Positions 28,270 to 36,373 of a DNA stretch of 36,674 nucleotides are shown here, one piece after another; the first letter of the stretch is position 1, and the number at the start of each line of letters is the position of its first letter. Position numbers and translations under genes: made by a program. The notes under the pieces are model-generated. The model ran no database searches. It was not told where the DNA came from and was given only the letters and a program-made list of their open reading frames with translations. Source of the stretch: Candidatus Cloacimonadota bacterium. Its GTDB lineage: Bacteria; Cloacimonadota; Cloacimonadia; Cloacimonadales; JAMOQM01. Location of the stretch: the NCBI GenBank assembly GCA_027064005.1, contig JAMOQM010000106.1, positions 1-36,674 of the forward strand. The letters are read 5' to 3'.

Positions 28270-29345
28270 AGCAATTTTTTAAGTTTTTCTTTTACTTCTA
28301 ATTTAGCAATTTTTTTTGCATCCTTGGTGGAAATTAAACTCAAACCGGTCCCGACAGCTTCATAATGTTTGAGGATATTTTTATTTTTTATAATGTATGC
28401 ATCACCTTTTATTTTCGCAAAATAACCTTGAATTTGACTTTTTCCGGAACTTATTGTCATATAATGTGTTTTAAATAAAATAGCTGTTTTTTGTCTGGAA
28501 ATCTTGTATCCGATTTTCATCAGATTTTCGTCAAAGAAATGATCAAGATTTTGAATAAGAGGTGGGGAATATCTATTAATCTGAATTTGTTGTTTCTTAA
28601 AATTAATATTTTTGGAAATTAGATTTCGGAAAAAGGATTTATTTTCAACATTGTTTAACTGAAAGGTTTTTACTTCATCAAATAACAAATTTATACTTCG
28701 GAAATTAGCTATATTTTTGAGAAAAATTTCCCCATTTGAATTAGTCGAATATTTTTTTCCATTTATCAAAAAATACAAATTCTTCATTGGATTACCGGCA
28801 AAAGATACAAGCATAATAGGAATATTTGAAGGAACGTTATTAATGATATTTATTGATTTGGCAGGGGAAAATCTAATTCGTCCGATTTGTAATTTAAGTT
28901 GCTCTATTTTTGCTTTTAAAACAATTTTTTGACTGTTATCAAAATTAATTGGGATAAGTAATTTATCAATATCTCTAATATTATTTATCATTCTCTCAAG
29001 ATTGTTTTCAATATATTCTTCCTCATTAATCATATTGAGGCGTGAGTTAAATTCTTTTTGCAGGATTGTGTTTAGTTTATCCAAATCAATATTGAACATT
29101 TTTTTATTCTTATCAAAAGTGATTAAATTATCAATTTTGGTTTTTGTGAAATTGTCTTTAATCAGCACATTTTTTAATGATAAATCCCTATTTAGTTTAG
29201 TTTGTAACTTTAAAATGACTTTTTGTTTGAATTGATTAAATTCAAATTGGTAATTTTTGGTTGAAGTGATTTTAATTGAAAAATTATTAGAAAATAAATT
29301 GGCAGAAATAATAAAAAATGCAAATAACAGTTTAACGAATTTCAA
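28260..29345 (-). CDS. Exported protein of unknown function, last gene of the kinase/FHA cluster
   Basis: I do not recognise a named family. With the TTG start at 29345, preceded by AGGAAGA at 29359-29353, the 361-residue product has a clean signal peptide (KFVKLLFAFFIISANLFS). An upstream TTG at 29375 would add ten polar residues and lacks a ribosome binding site. The mature part is Lys/Asn/Ile-rich, with a coiled-coil-prone stretch around 90-160. It ends with a segment of about 60 residues (YFAKIKGDAYIIKN ... GTGLSLISTKDAKKIAKLE) recalling LPP20/FlgT-like domains, whose last helix is rich in Ala/Lys; this similarity is weak. It overlaps the FHA gene by 14 bases, so it belongs to that operon and probably acts in the periplasm or outer membrane. 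Confidence 0.75.
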   Translation of the reverse strand: MKFVKLLFAFFIISANLFSNNFSIKITSTKNYQFEFNQFKQKVILKLQTKLNRDLSLKNVLIKDNFTKTKIDNLITFDKNKKMFNIDLDKLNTILQKEFNSRLNMINEEEYIENNLERMINNIRDIDKLLIPINFDNSQKIVLKAKIEQLKLQIGRIRFSPAKSINIINNVPSNIPIMLVSFAGNPMKNLYFLINGKKYSTNSNGEIFLKNIANFRSINLLFDEVKTFQLNNVENKSFFRNLISKNINFKKQQIQINRYSPPLIQNLDHFFDENLMKIGYKISRQKTAILFKTHYMTISSGKSQIQGYFAKIKGDAYIIKNKNILKHYEAVGTGLSLISTKDAKKIAKLEVKEKLKKLLKK

Positions 29346-31449
29346 AACTAAATCTTCCTGAGTTGAAAATCTCAAATTGTTTAAATATTTTTTCCGGCAA
29401 TTTACTTAAAGCGTCTATCATCATAAAATTGGGATGACTGTATTTTATTACTAAAGAATTTTTCTCAATCTGAGAATTAATTTTGCCGTTAAGAAGATTA
29501 ATACTACAAAAATTGTCATTCTTCAAATAGATGAAATCGGTATTAGATAGAGTTTTAACAACTTTTTTTATTAAATCATCTTTAAGTAGAGTTTGATCTA
29601 TTAATTCAACAAATTTAATCAAAACAAAATTTTTATAGTTTACTGTTTTAAAAATAAAGGTTTTAGCAATTGAAAAGGTTAAATCTGTTGAAATATTGTA
29701 AGTTGAGAATTTCTGGTTATTTATATAAGTACCATTTGTAGAATTCAAATCATTAATTGTGAAGCTATTGAAATTAAATAAAAGATGTTTTCCCGAAACC
29801 CAATTACATTTTATAATAATATCGTTTTGAGAATCTCGACCTAAAGTAATTACAGGTTTAGAAAAGATAATATAATTATGGGTAGTATAATTATCCAATA
29901 TATAGAGCTGAGAATATTCTGTATCCAAATTATTGGGATTAGTATTCAAAGATTTTTTTTTTTGATTGGAATCACTTTGCGGTAAATTCAAATCTTGGGA
30001 AAAATCCTCCGATATTTTGTTTTTTTTATTTGGGAAAACAATTCTAACTTTTTCCTCGGGAAGTTCTTTTAAATAGGCTTTTTTATTTTTTTGAAGGAAA
30101 TTTATCATTTCAATATCTTTTAGTTTCATGAAGTAAGAAATGGCGAAATCAAATCCTGAGCTGAATTCGTCTCTGTTTTTAGCTTCTGAGATTTTATCAT
30201 TAAAAATATCCTCAATTAATTCATATAAATCATTTTTACTGTTTGAAAGCAAGGAAGTTATATTTGTTCGTAATTGTTCTTTATCATGATGTATTTGCAA
30301 TTGATCCTGAAGATAGATCTGAAAGTTTATCAATTCCTTTATTTTTAATTCAGACGGTTCTGCGTTGATAATATCATTATAATATTCATAATATTTAAGT
30401 GATTCATTATCAAATTTTTTGGTTAAAAACAGATTAAACTTATCTTCAATTTGTTTCAAAGAAGGCGAGAGGTTTATCCATTCGATAAAATTGATATTTT
30501 TAAATTCATCAAAAACTTTAATTGATTTTAATAATCTGGAAACTGTTGAATAATCTACGGAATTGGGATTAATTAGGATTTTATTATAAGTTCTCTGCAA
30601 GACAGGGTAATCATTATTTAAAAAATTAAGAAAATCTCCATAAACTTCTTTAATTGTAAAAATTGTTTTGAAGTCGGAGCTATTAATATAAAGTTGAAGT
30701 GGAGTGAATAATTTTTCAAAAGAATCAATAAGCTGAACAATAACTTTCAGAGAAGGGAATTTTTTTTTCTTTTCGATCGAAATTAAGTGGTTAAAATAAT
30801 TATAGAGTGAAGTAAATTTGATGTTTATAAGATTTTTAATATTAATATAAAGTTGATTGTTTTTCTTTAATTCATTCTGGTAGTTTACTAATATTCCTTT
30901 GATTTTCATAACTTCAGTTAAACCAAATTTTTCATCCGGGATTTCTGTAAGTTCTTGAAGAGCATTAATTTTATCATTAAGCGTCAGACTGCTAAACATC
31001 ATTTTTCGATAATTGTTTGCAAGGGCAACATTTGTCTCTGACAAAACAGCAATAGCCATTCTTAAAGATTTCTCGAATTTTAGACGATTTGATTCGGCAT
31101 GGATATATTCTTCAATAAAATTGATAGTATAATTTAAGTAAGATGTTTGGATTTTATTTTTTAGACGTGTTACAGAAGGATCATTAAACGGGCTTTGTTT
31201 CATTTGAATATCACATTTTAGAATTTCAATCAATGCGTTTTTTAAATGATTAACATGTTTCCAACCGGTAAAATTTTTAGATAAAGTAAAATATTTTTGA
31301 GCTGCATAAAACCACTCTCTTGTAACAGGAGGCATTCCTAAAAACTTATTAAAAATTTTAGACGACCTATTCAAAGTGGCCAAATATTCTGCTGTTTCTT
31401 TACGAGCAACATCCTTCAAAGTACTAATTTTCTCAAAATAAATATTCAT
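29332..31449 (-). CDS. FHA-domain protein with long helical N-terminal region
   Basis: A 705-residue, apparently cytoplasmic protein (no signal peptide or membrane helix). Residues of about 1-470 are helical and Lys/Leu/Asn-rich with no family I recognise. A low-complexity QKKKS linker follows. An FHA domain lies at about 525-605 with all phosphothreonine-binding residues present: GRDS in ITLGRDSQND, the S..H of VSGKH, and the NSTNGTYINN loop. About 100 further residues follow the FHA. FHA domains bind phosphothreonine peptides, so the Ser/Thr kinase two genes upstream is the obvious partner (inference). AAGGAT precedes the ATG at 31449; the CsgG-like gene ends 12 bases upstream. Confidence 0.88.
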   Translation of the reverse strand: MNIYFEKISTLKDVARKETAEYLATLNRSSKIFNKFLGMPPVTREWFYAAQKYFTLSKNFTGWKHVNHLKNALIEILKCDIQMKQSPFNDPSVTRLKNKIQTSYLNYTINFIEEYIHAESNRLKFEKSLRMAIAVLSETNVALANNYRKMMFSSLTLNDKINALQELTEIPDEKFGLTEVMKIKGILVNYQNELKKNNQLYINIKNLINIKFTSLYNYFNHLISIEKKKKFPSLKVIVQLIDSFEKLFTPLQLYINSSDFKTIFTIKEVYGDFLNFLNNDYPVLQRTYNKILINPNSVDYSTVSRLLKSIKVFDEFKNINFIEWINLSPSLKQIEDKFNLFLTKKFDNESLKYYEYYNDIINAEPSELKIKELINFQIYLQDQLQIHHDKEQLRTNITSLLSNSKNDLYELIEDIFNDKISEAKNRDEFSSGFDFAISYFMKLKDIEMINFLQKNKKAYLKELPEEKVRIVFPNKKNKISEDFSQDLNLPQSDSNQKKKSLNTNPNNLDTEYSQLYILDNYTTHNYIIFSKPVITLGRDSQNDIIIKCNWVSGKHLLFNFNSFTINDLNSTNGTYINNQKFSTYNISTDLTFSIAKTFIFKTVNYKNFVLIKFVELIDQTLLKDDLIKKVVKTLSNTDFIYLKNDNFCSINLLNGKINSQIEKNSLVIKYSHPNFMMIDALSKLPEKIFKQFEIFNSGRFSFEIR

Positions 31450-31461
31450 TATACATCCTTG

Positions 31462-32076
31462 TTAAATAAAAAAGTACAAATAAAAAATCAAAAAATTAAC
31501 TAAAAGCCATATGAAAATAATAAAAATTCTATAATAACCTTTTGTCAAGAAATGTATATAAATTATTATAATTGTCGTAATTAGTAGTGTTAGAAGAAAG
31601 AATTTTACGCTAACCTTCACTTTTTGTTTCTCTGATAAGTGGTAAATATTTTTTGTTGTTCCATCTTTTATTGAATCAATTGTAATAAAATAATCTCTGA
31701 TAATAATTTTTTTTAAAATCAGATTTAAAGTTGTAGTTTTTCCTTTAACAAATATTGCCCAATCAGAAGGTAAAAATTTGTGAGATTTGGAATTCAAAAA
31801 ATGGGGCTCGTCTTGAAGCATTGCTTGTTTTGCCAAATCACTGAGATTTTTTCTATCAAGAATTGAAAAATAATTTTCTTTAAGAATTAGATCTTGAGTT
31901 TGTTCAATTAATTTGCGGTTCTCATTTGTAATGTTTAAAAAAGTAATGTGAGATTTTTTAGGAAGCGATTCTTTTAAAAATTTGTATATTTTTATTGCAG
32001 ATCTATTTTGAACAGCTGAATTATTGCAAAATAAAATAGTTGGAAATAGAAAAAGTAATATTAAATATCTTCGCAT
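31462..32076 (-). CDS. CsgG/LpoB-like exported domain with C-terminal membrane anchor
   Basis: A 204-residue protein with an N-terminal signal peptide (MRRYLILLFLFPTILFCNN); the Cys is not in a good lipobox. Residues of about 25-75 show the pattern of CsgG/LpoB/FlgO-like domains. These are a strand ending in ITFLNITNEN, a helix, then YFSILDRKNLSDLAKQAMLQ, comparable to the FxVVxRxxLxxILxEQ motif of the family. Two hydrophobic helices near the C-terminus (about 155-204) would anchor it in the inner membrane, with the domain facing the periplasm. Its ATG abuts the kinase stop directly with only a weak ribosome binding site, so translation is probably coupled. The family assignment is tentative. 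Confidence 0.72.
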   Translation of the reverse strand: MRRYLILLFLFPTILFCNNSAVQNRSAIKIYKFLKESLPKKSHITFLNITNENRKLIEQTQDLILKENYFSILDRKNLSDLAKQAMLQDEPHFLNSKSHKFLPSDWAIFVKGKTTTLNLILKKIIIRDYFITIDSIKDGTTKNIYHLSEKQKVKVSVKFFLLTLLITTIIIIYIHFLTKGYYRIFIIFIWLLVNFLIFYLYFFI

Positions 32077-35000
32077 TTATCTTTTAACCACTCTGAAACC
32101 GATAAAATTAGTCCTTGTATTTGCTTTTGCTGCACTTCGGTAAAACGTAATCATCTTCTTTTTATCAAATGACCAGGCACCACCTCTTAATGAATGCATC
32201 TGAAAACCGTTATCAAAAATATCTGTATCACTTCCTTTGGGATTTATTTCCGGGGAAATTTGATAATAATCTTTATCATAAACATCAGAACACCATTCCA
32301 TTATATTTCCACAAATTTCATAGATCCCAAGTTTAGAAGGTTTGTAAGTTTTTATTGGAACGACTGAATGCCATTTATTGTCATTATTCTCTTCCAAAAA
32401 ATTTGCATCTTTTAAGGATATTGTTGCCCCGGTTGGATAAAGAATTTCTTTCCCGCCATTTCTTGCGACAAATTCCCATTCTGCTTCTGTGGGTAAATAA
32501 CCTCCACTCCATTTGCAATATTCCTGAGCACCATACCAACTTACTTCAATTACCGGAAATGCATTATATGGTTCTTTTGGTACAAAAAGACCGTTTTTAA
32601 ATTCAATCATACAATGTGGACTCAGTATATTAATCCATTCAACATTAAAAGTTTTCTGATTACCTTTTGAATTTAGAAATTTACAAAATTGTTCGTTTGT
32701 AACATTTGTTTCCGAAATATAAAAACTTGAAAGTGTAACTTTATGAACGGGTGCATTTTTAAAACCGGATTTAAGGAAATCACCCATTTCGAAAGAATCA
32801 CCATTTATATGAACAAATTTGAGTTGAGGTTCGTTATTTTTTAACAATTCTTTTTTGGATATTTTTAGCCATTTATCTAATTTTAGAGCCGGATTTATTT
32901 TTAATGATTGGGATGCTGTTATGAAAATACCTTCAAATTCCTTATTCTTTTTATGATTTTTTATTTTTTGAATTATTTTTTTGAAGGTCAATTTAGATAA
33001 TTTTTTAAAAGATTTATTTTTAGAATCAGAATGAGCGAGAATTTTAAGATAATGAAGGGCGTTATTATTTTCCGGTGAATAGAGTTGTTGTAACTCCAAA
33101 TTTTTTTCAACAGCTTTAACGAGTTTGTCAAATTTCTCAGGGATTATTTTTGGGGCTTCCGGATTGTTTTTAGTTGTAATTTTCTTTTTAATTGGAGATT
33201 TTTTCTTTTTTATTGGTTTTGAAAATGAAGTTTTGAAAATATTTTTAATGATATTTATCATAGTTAAAATCAGGATAATGAATAAGAAAATCAGCAATTT
33301 TTCAATTATATTATAGTTATCACGATAAAATTCACTTTTTTTATTTTTACTATTAATATCGTTAAATATTTTTCTTTGATTAGGAAGTAATTGTGCGGAA
33401 TTATCAACATTGATAGATTTCAAAGAATTTGTTTTGTTTAAAATATTGAATGATAAACTTGGAAATGTGGTCAAAGCAATATTCTCTAATTTTTTAAAAT
33501 TTTGCACACCATTCAAATTCACTAATTTTGATTTAGATACGTCTAAGTCTGAAAGCTGTTTTAATCTAAAAATATTATTCAAATTAATTGCTCCACAATT
33601 AGATATATTTAATTTTGTGATGGAATGAACAGAATTAATTGAGTTTAAGCTGATTTGCGGATTCCCTGAAATATCTAACGCAGATAATAAAAATCTCTTT
33701 TTTAAAGGATATAATTTTTTTATATTTGAATCCGGATCAATTGATAAAGCTGAGATTGTATAAGGTAGATTCTCTATTTGGATGTGGTTTGCGTTTTTTT
33801 GAAGATTTATCATTACTCCAAATTTAGATATATTTTCTAAAGAATTTCTTAAGAAAATTATTCTTTGATTATTGATATTTAGAAATTCAAATTTAGCGTT
33901 TGTGATTAAATCATTACTATTTTTTAACTCTTTACCAACAAGGATTCCATTTTTATAGATTAAATTTTTATTAATGGAAATATTTAATTTTGGCTCATCT
34001 TTATAATTAAATTCATAAATAATATGCCCGTTTTCATCTTTTAACTGAACAAAATCTCCATATTCTAATTTAAGCTTTTCCGGGCTTTTCCCTTCAAATT
34101 TGAAATTAACAAAAGTTTGATAGTTGCCGGTTTTAAAAGGAATTAAATTGTTTTTATGAGAATGATTTTTAAAAATATTCATAAAATAAGGTTGGAGTAA
34201 AAAGAAAATTAAGAAAATCAAAAATAACATTAAATAAGCTTGTTTAAGATTATAATTATTTTTAGAATTTACAGAATCTGCTTTTTCTAAAAACGAGAAT
34301 AGTTTGGAAAATGGATAGGGTAAAACTTGGCGTTTTAATTTTTTTAAATCAGCAATTACTTCTTCCATAGAATTGTATCTGTCTTCCGGATACATTTCTA
34401 AACATTTTTTTAGAATTATATTTTTGGGATTTTTAGAAGAATTTATTTTTTTGGGAAGAATATAATCGGGTGTTTCATTTGAATCTAACTTAAATGGATA
34501 AGAGTTATGGAAAAGTTCATAAAGGACTATTCCAAAAGAAAAGATGTCAGATTTTAAAGATGGCTTTTCGCCCCATTTAATTTCGGGCGGTAAATAAGCC
34601 TGCGTACCTCTAATTCCGTTTTGAGATTTTTCCAATTCTATATTTGTTGCAATTCCAAAATCGGTAAGTTTGACTTCTTTTTTATTATTGATTAAAATAT
34701 TTTGGGGTTTAATATCTTGATGAATGACGAGATTGTCGTGAGCATATTTAATTCCTTTTGCCAAATCCAAAGCGATATTTAAACGATCATTATTTGATAA
34801 ACCGGATTTAGAATTGATGAACTCTCGAAGGTTTTGGCCTTCAAAATATTCCATATCAAGCAGAATATAGTCATGATTAAAATCAATGTCGAATATTCTC
34901 ACAATTGATGGATGGTTAAGATTTGCTAATATCCGGGCTTCGTGATTCAAATCATCGGCGAGCTCACTTAATTCTGATTGCTCACCGAGGATTTTAATCG

Positions 35001-35127
35001 CTTTATAAATTTTTAACTTGGTATCAAAACAATGATAAACTTCGGAAAATGTTCCACTTCCAATTTGATCGATAATTTTATAACGATCATTTACAATATC
35101 ACCATTTTTAAAAGAATATTTACTCAT
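32077..35127 (-). CDS. Transmembrane Ser/Thr protein kinase with leucine-rich ectodomain and C-terminal SUMF1/FGE-like domain
   Basis: A 1016-residue mosaic protein. Residues 15-270 are a Hanks-type kinase with a glycine loop IGSGTFSEVY, K45 in YKAIKIL and E63. The catalytic loop is HQDIKPQN (136-143, with Gln instead of the usual Arg), the DFG motif is at 156-158, and GTQAYLPPE is the substrate/P+1 loop. A hydrophobic helix lies at about 297-318, then an ectodomain with degenerate leucine-rich repeats around 475-590 (ITKLNISNC, LSDLDVSKS). A second helix (about 605-630) is followed by a Lys-rich linker (KPIKKKKSPIKKK). Residues of about 765-1016 form a SUMF1/formylglycine-enzyme-like fold with GYLPTEAEWEFVAR, GNIMEWCSDVYD, LRGGAWS and IGFRVVKR. 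No catalytic Cys sits near the end, so formylglycine formation is unlikely. It heads the minus-strand signalling cluster. Confidence 0.93.
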   Translation of the reverse strand: MSKYSFKNGDIVNDRYKIIDQIGSGTFSEVYHCFDTKLKIYKAIKILGEQSELSELADDLNHEARILANLNHPSIVRIFDIDFNHDYILLDMEYFEGQNLREFINSKSGLSNNDRLNIALDLAKGIKYAHDNLVIHQDIKPQNILINNKKEVKLTDFGIATNIELEKSQNGIRGTQAYLPPEIKWGEKPSLKSDIFSFGIVLYELFHNSYPFKLDSNETPDYILPKKINSSKNPKNIILKKCLEMYPEDRYNSMEEVIADLKKLKRQVLPYPFSKLFSFLEKADSVNSKNNYNLKQAYLMLFLIFLIFFLLQPYFMNIFKNHSHKNNLIPFKTGNYQTFVNFKFEGKSPEKLKLEYGDFVQLKDENGHIIYEFNYKDEPKLNISINKNLIYKNGILVGKELKNSNDLITNAKFEFLNINNQRIIFLRNSLENISKFGVMINLQKNANHIQIENLPYTISALSIDPDSNIKKLYPLKKRFLLSALDISGNPQISLNSINSVHSITKLNISNCGAINLNNIFRLKQLSDLDVSKSKLVNLNGVQNFKKLENIALTTFPSLSFNILNKTNSLKSINVDNSAQLLPNQRKIFNDINSKNKKSEFYRDNYNIIEKLLIFLFIILILTMINIIKNIFKTSFSKPIKKKKSPIKKKITTKNNPEAPKIIPEKFDKLVKAVEKNLELQQLYSPENNNALHYLKILAHSDSKNKSFKKLSKLTFKKIIQKIKNHKKNKEFEGIFITASQSLKINPALKLDKWLKISKKELLKNNEPQLKFVHINGDSFEMGDFLKSGFKNAPVHKVTLSSFYISETNVTNEQFCKFLNSKGNQKTFNVEWINILSPHCMIEFKNGLFVPKEPYNAFPVIEVSWYGAQEYCKWSGGYLPTEAEWEFVARNGGKEILYPTGATISLKDANFLEENNDNKWHSVVPIKTYKPSKLGIYEICGNIMEWCSDVYDKDYYQISPEINPKGSDTDIFDNGFQMHSLRGGAWSFDKKKMITFYRSAAKANTRTNFIGFRVVKR

Positions 35128-35206
35128 AACCTAATTGCGAATATTCACAAAAATTAATCAACCATTTTTTTTATTTTATTGAAAATATAAAGTATTGGTA
35201 GCATGA

Positions 35207-36373
35207 TTATTGTGAATTGTATTCAACAACAATAACTTTGCCATCGGTCGTGCAGGCAATTGTACCGCAATTAAAATGGTAATTTGCTCCGGAATAAGAT
35301 TGAGACGGTATTTCGGTTCCGTAAACTTGATAATGAGAAAATCTTGATAAGCTATGAGGATGTCCATAAGGATTACCGGTTCCAAAACTAATTCCGGCAA
35401 TTTTATTATTCTGATTTAATACCGCATTCAAAAATTCCGACGATGAAGATGTATGAGAACCATGATGTCCAACTTTTAAAACATCGGAAGAAAGAGGAAG
35501 GTTTGCTTCAATCATGTGTTGTTCTAAAGATCTTTCAGCATCTGCTGTTAATAAAAATTCCGCATCTCCATAGACAACATGCAAAACAAAACAAGAGTTA
35601 TTATCATTTGAATCTACACCATTCGGTACTCCAACATTCAAAATTTCCACACTGGCATTTGAATTCAAATCAAGGAAATCTCCAACTTGTTTGTTTTCGT
35701 GACTTTGAACAGTAAAATAATGATCGTAAGACATATCATCAGCTTCTCTAATATCACGAACTCCACCATAATGGTCTGAATCACTATGCGATTCTATCAA
35801 GTAGGTAAAATGATTAATATCGCGAGATCTTACATAATTTAGCATTATCGGTACTCCATCGCCATCCCAAGAACCGTCATCTTCGCCACCCGGTTGTCCC
35901 CAAGGAGGTTCATGTGTTCCAAATCCACCGTCAAATACAACATTTTCACCTTCGGGAGTAATTATCAGATTTCCTTCTCCTTGAGCGATATCAACAAAAT
36001 CTACTTCAAGGTGTGAATAATCTGTTTTAGTGGCAGTAAAATTTATGGTAGAATCTTGAATGGATGAATCATTTTCAACAACCAAAGTCATCGTAATATT
36101 TGATGTATTTGATTTTATCGGAATTGAAAATTTGATACTGTCTGTCATTGCGCCGGCAAGATATCCATCGTAATCTTTAGACAGATTGTCGGTAGATCTG
36201 TAGGAAAAATGTAAATTTACGGCCGACTTTGTTTGAACAGTTACAGTATTATTTTCAGTAGTTATTTTAGTTATTAAATGATTTGTTTGGCTTTGAACCG
36301 ATATTGGTGTATTAGTTCCACAACCAAAAATAAGCAATAATAATGCAATGCTTAAGATTATAATTTTTTTCAC
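35207..36373 (-). CDS. ComEC/Rec2-like metallo-beta-lactamase-fold lipoprotein
   Basis: A 388-residue exported protein. It starts at GTG 36373, with AAGGAGA at 36384-36378 deciding the start. Residues 1-18 are a lipoprotein signal, with the lipobox ending IFGC at C18. An Ig-like segment of about 90 residues precedes a metallo-beta-lactamase domain of the ComEC C-terminal type. The domain shows VDIAQGEGNLI, VVFDGG, the metal motif HSDSDHYGG, FLLTADAE, LKVGHHGSHTSSS and a late GHPHS. ComEC channel helices are absent, so this is a stand-alone extracytoplasmic hydrolase, possibly a nuclease or phosphodiesterase. Its start overlaps the stop of the upstream Rpn-family gene by four bases (GTGA). Confidence 0.9.
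   Translation of the reverse strand: MKKIIILSIALLLLIFGCGTNTPISVQSQTNHLITKITTENNTVTVQTKSAVNLHFSYRSTDNLSKDYDGYLAGAMTDSIKFSIPIKSNTSNITMTLVVENDSSIQDSTINFTATKTDYSHLEVDFVDIAQGEGNLIITPEGENVVFDGGFGTHEPPWGQPGGEDDGSWDGDGVPIMLNYVRSRDINHFTYLIESHSDSDHYGGVRDIREADDMSYDHYFTVQSHENKQVGDFLDLNSNASVEILNVGVPNGVDSNDNNSCFVLHVVYGDAEFLLTADAERSLEQHMIEANLPLSSDVLKVGHHGSHTSSSSEFLNAVLNQNNKIAGISFGTGNPYGHPHSLSRFSHYQVYGTEIPSQSYSGANYHFNCGTIACTTDGKVIVVEYNSQ

Noticed and set aside
32077-32830. Formylglycine-generating (sulfatase-activating) enzyme activity
   Set aside because: The catalytic cysteines near the C-terminus are missing and no sulfatase gene is nearby; only the fold is called.
28260-35127. A type VI secretion locus
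   Set aside because: Kinase, FHA and SUMF1 modules are present, but no sheath, baseplate, membrane-complex or ClpV genes are in the window.
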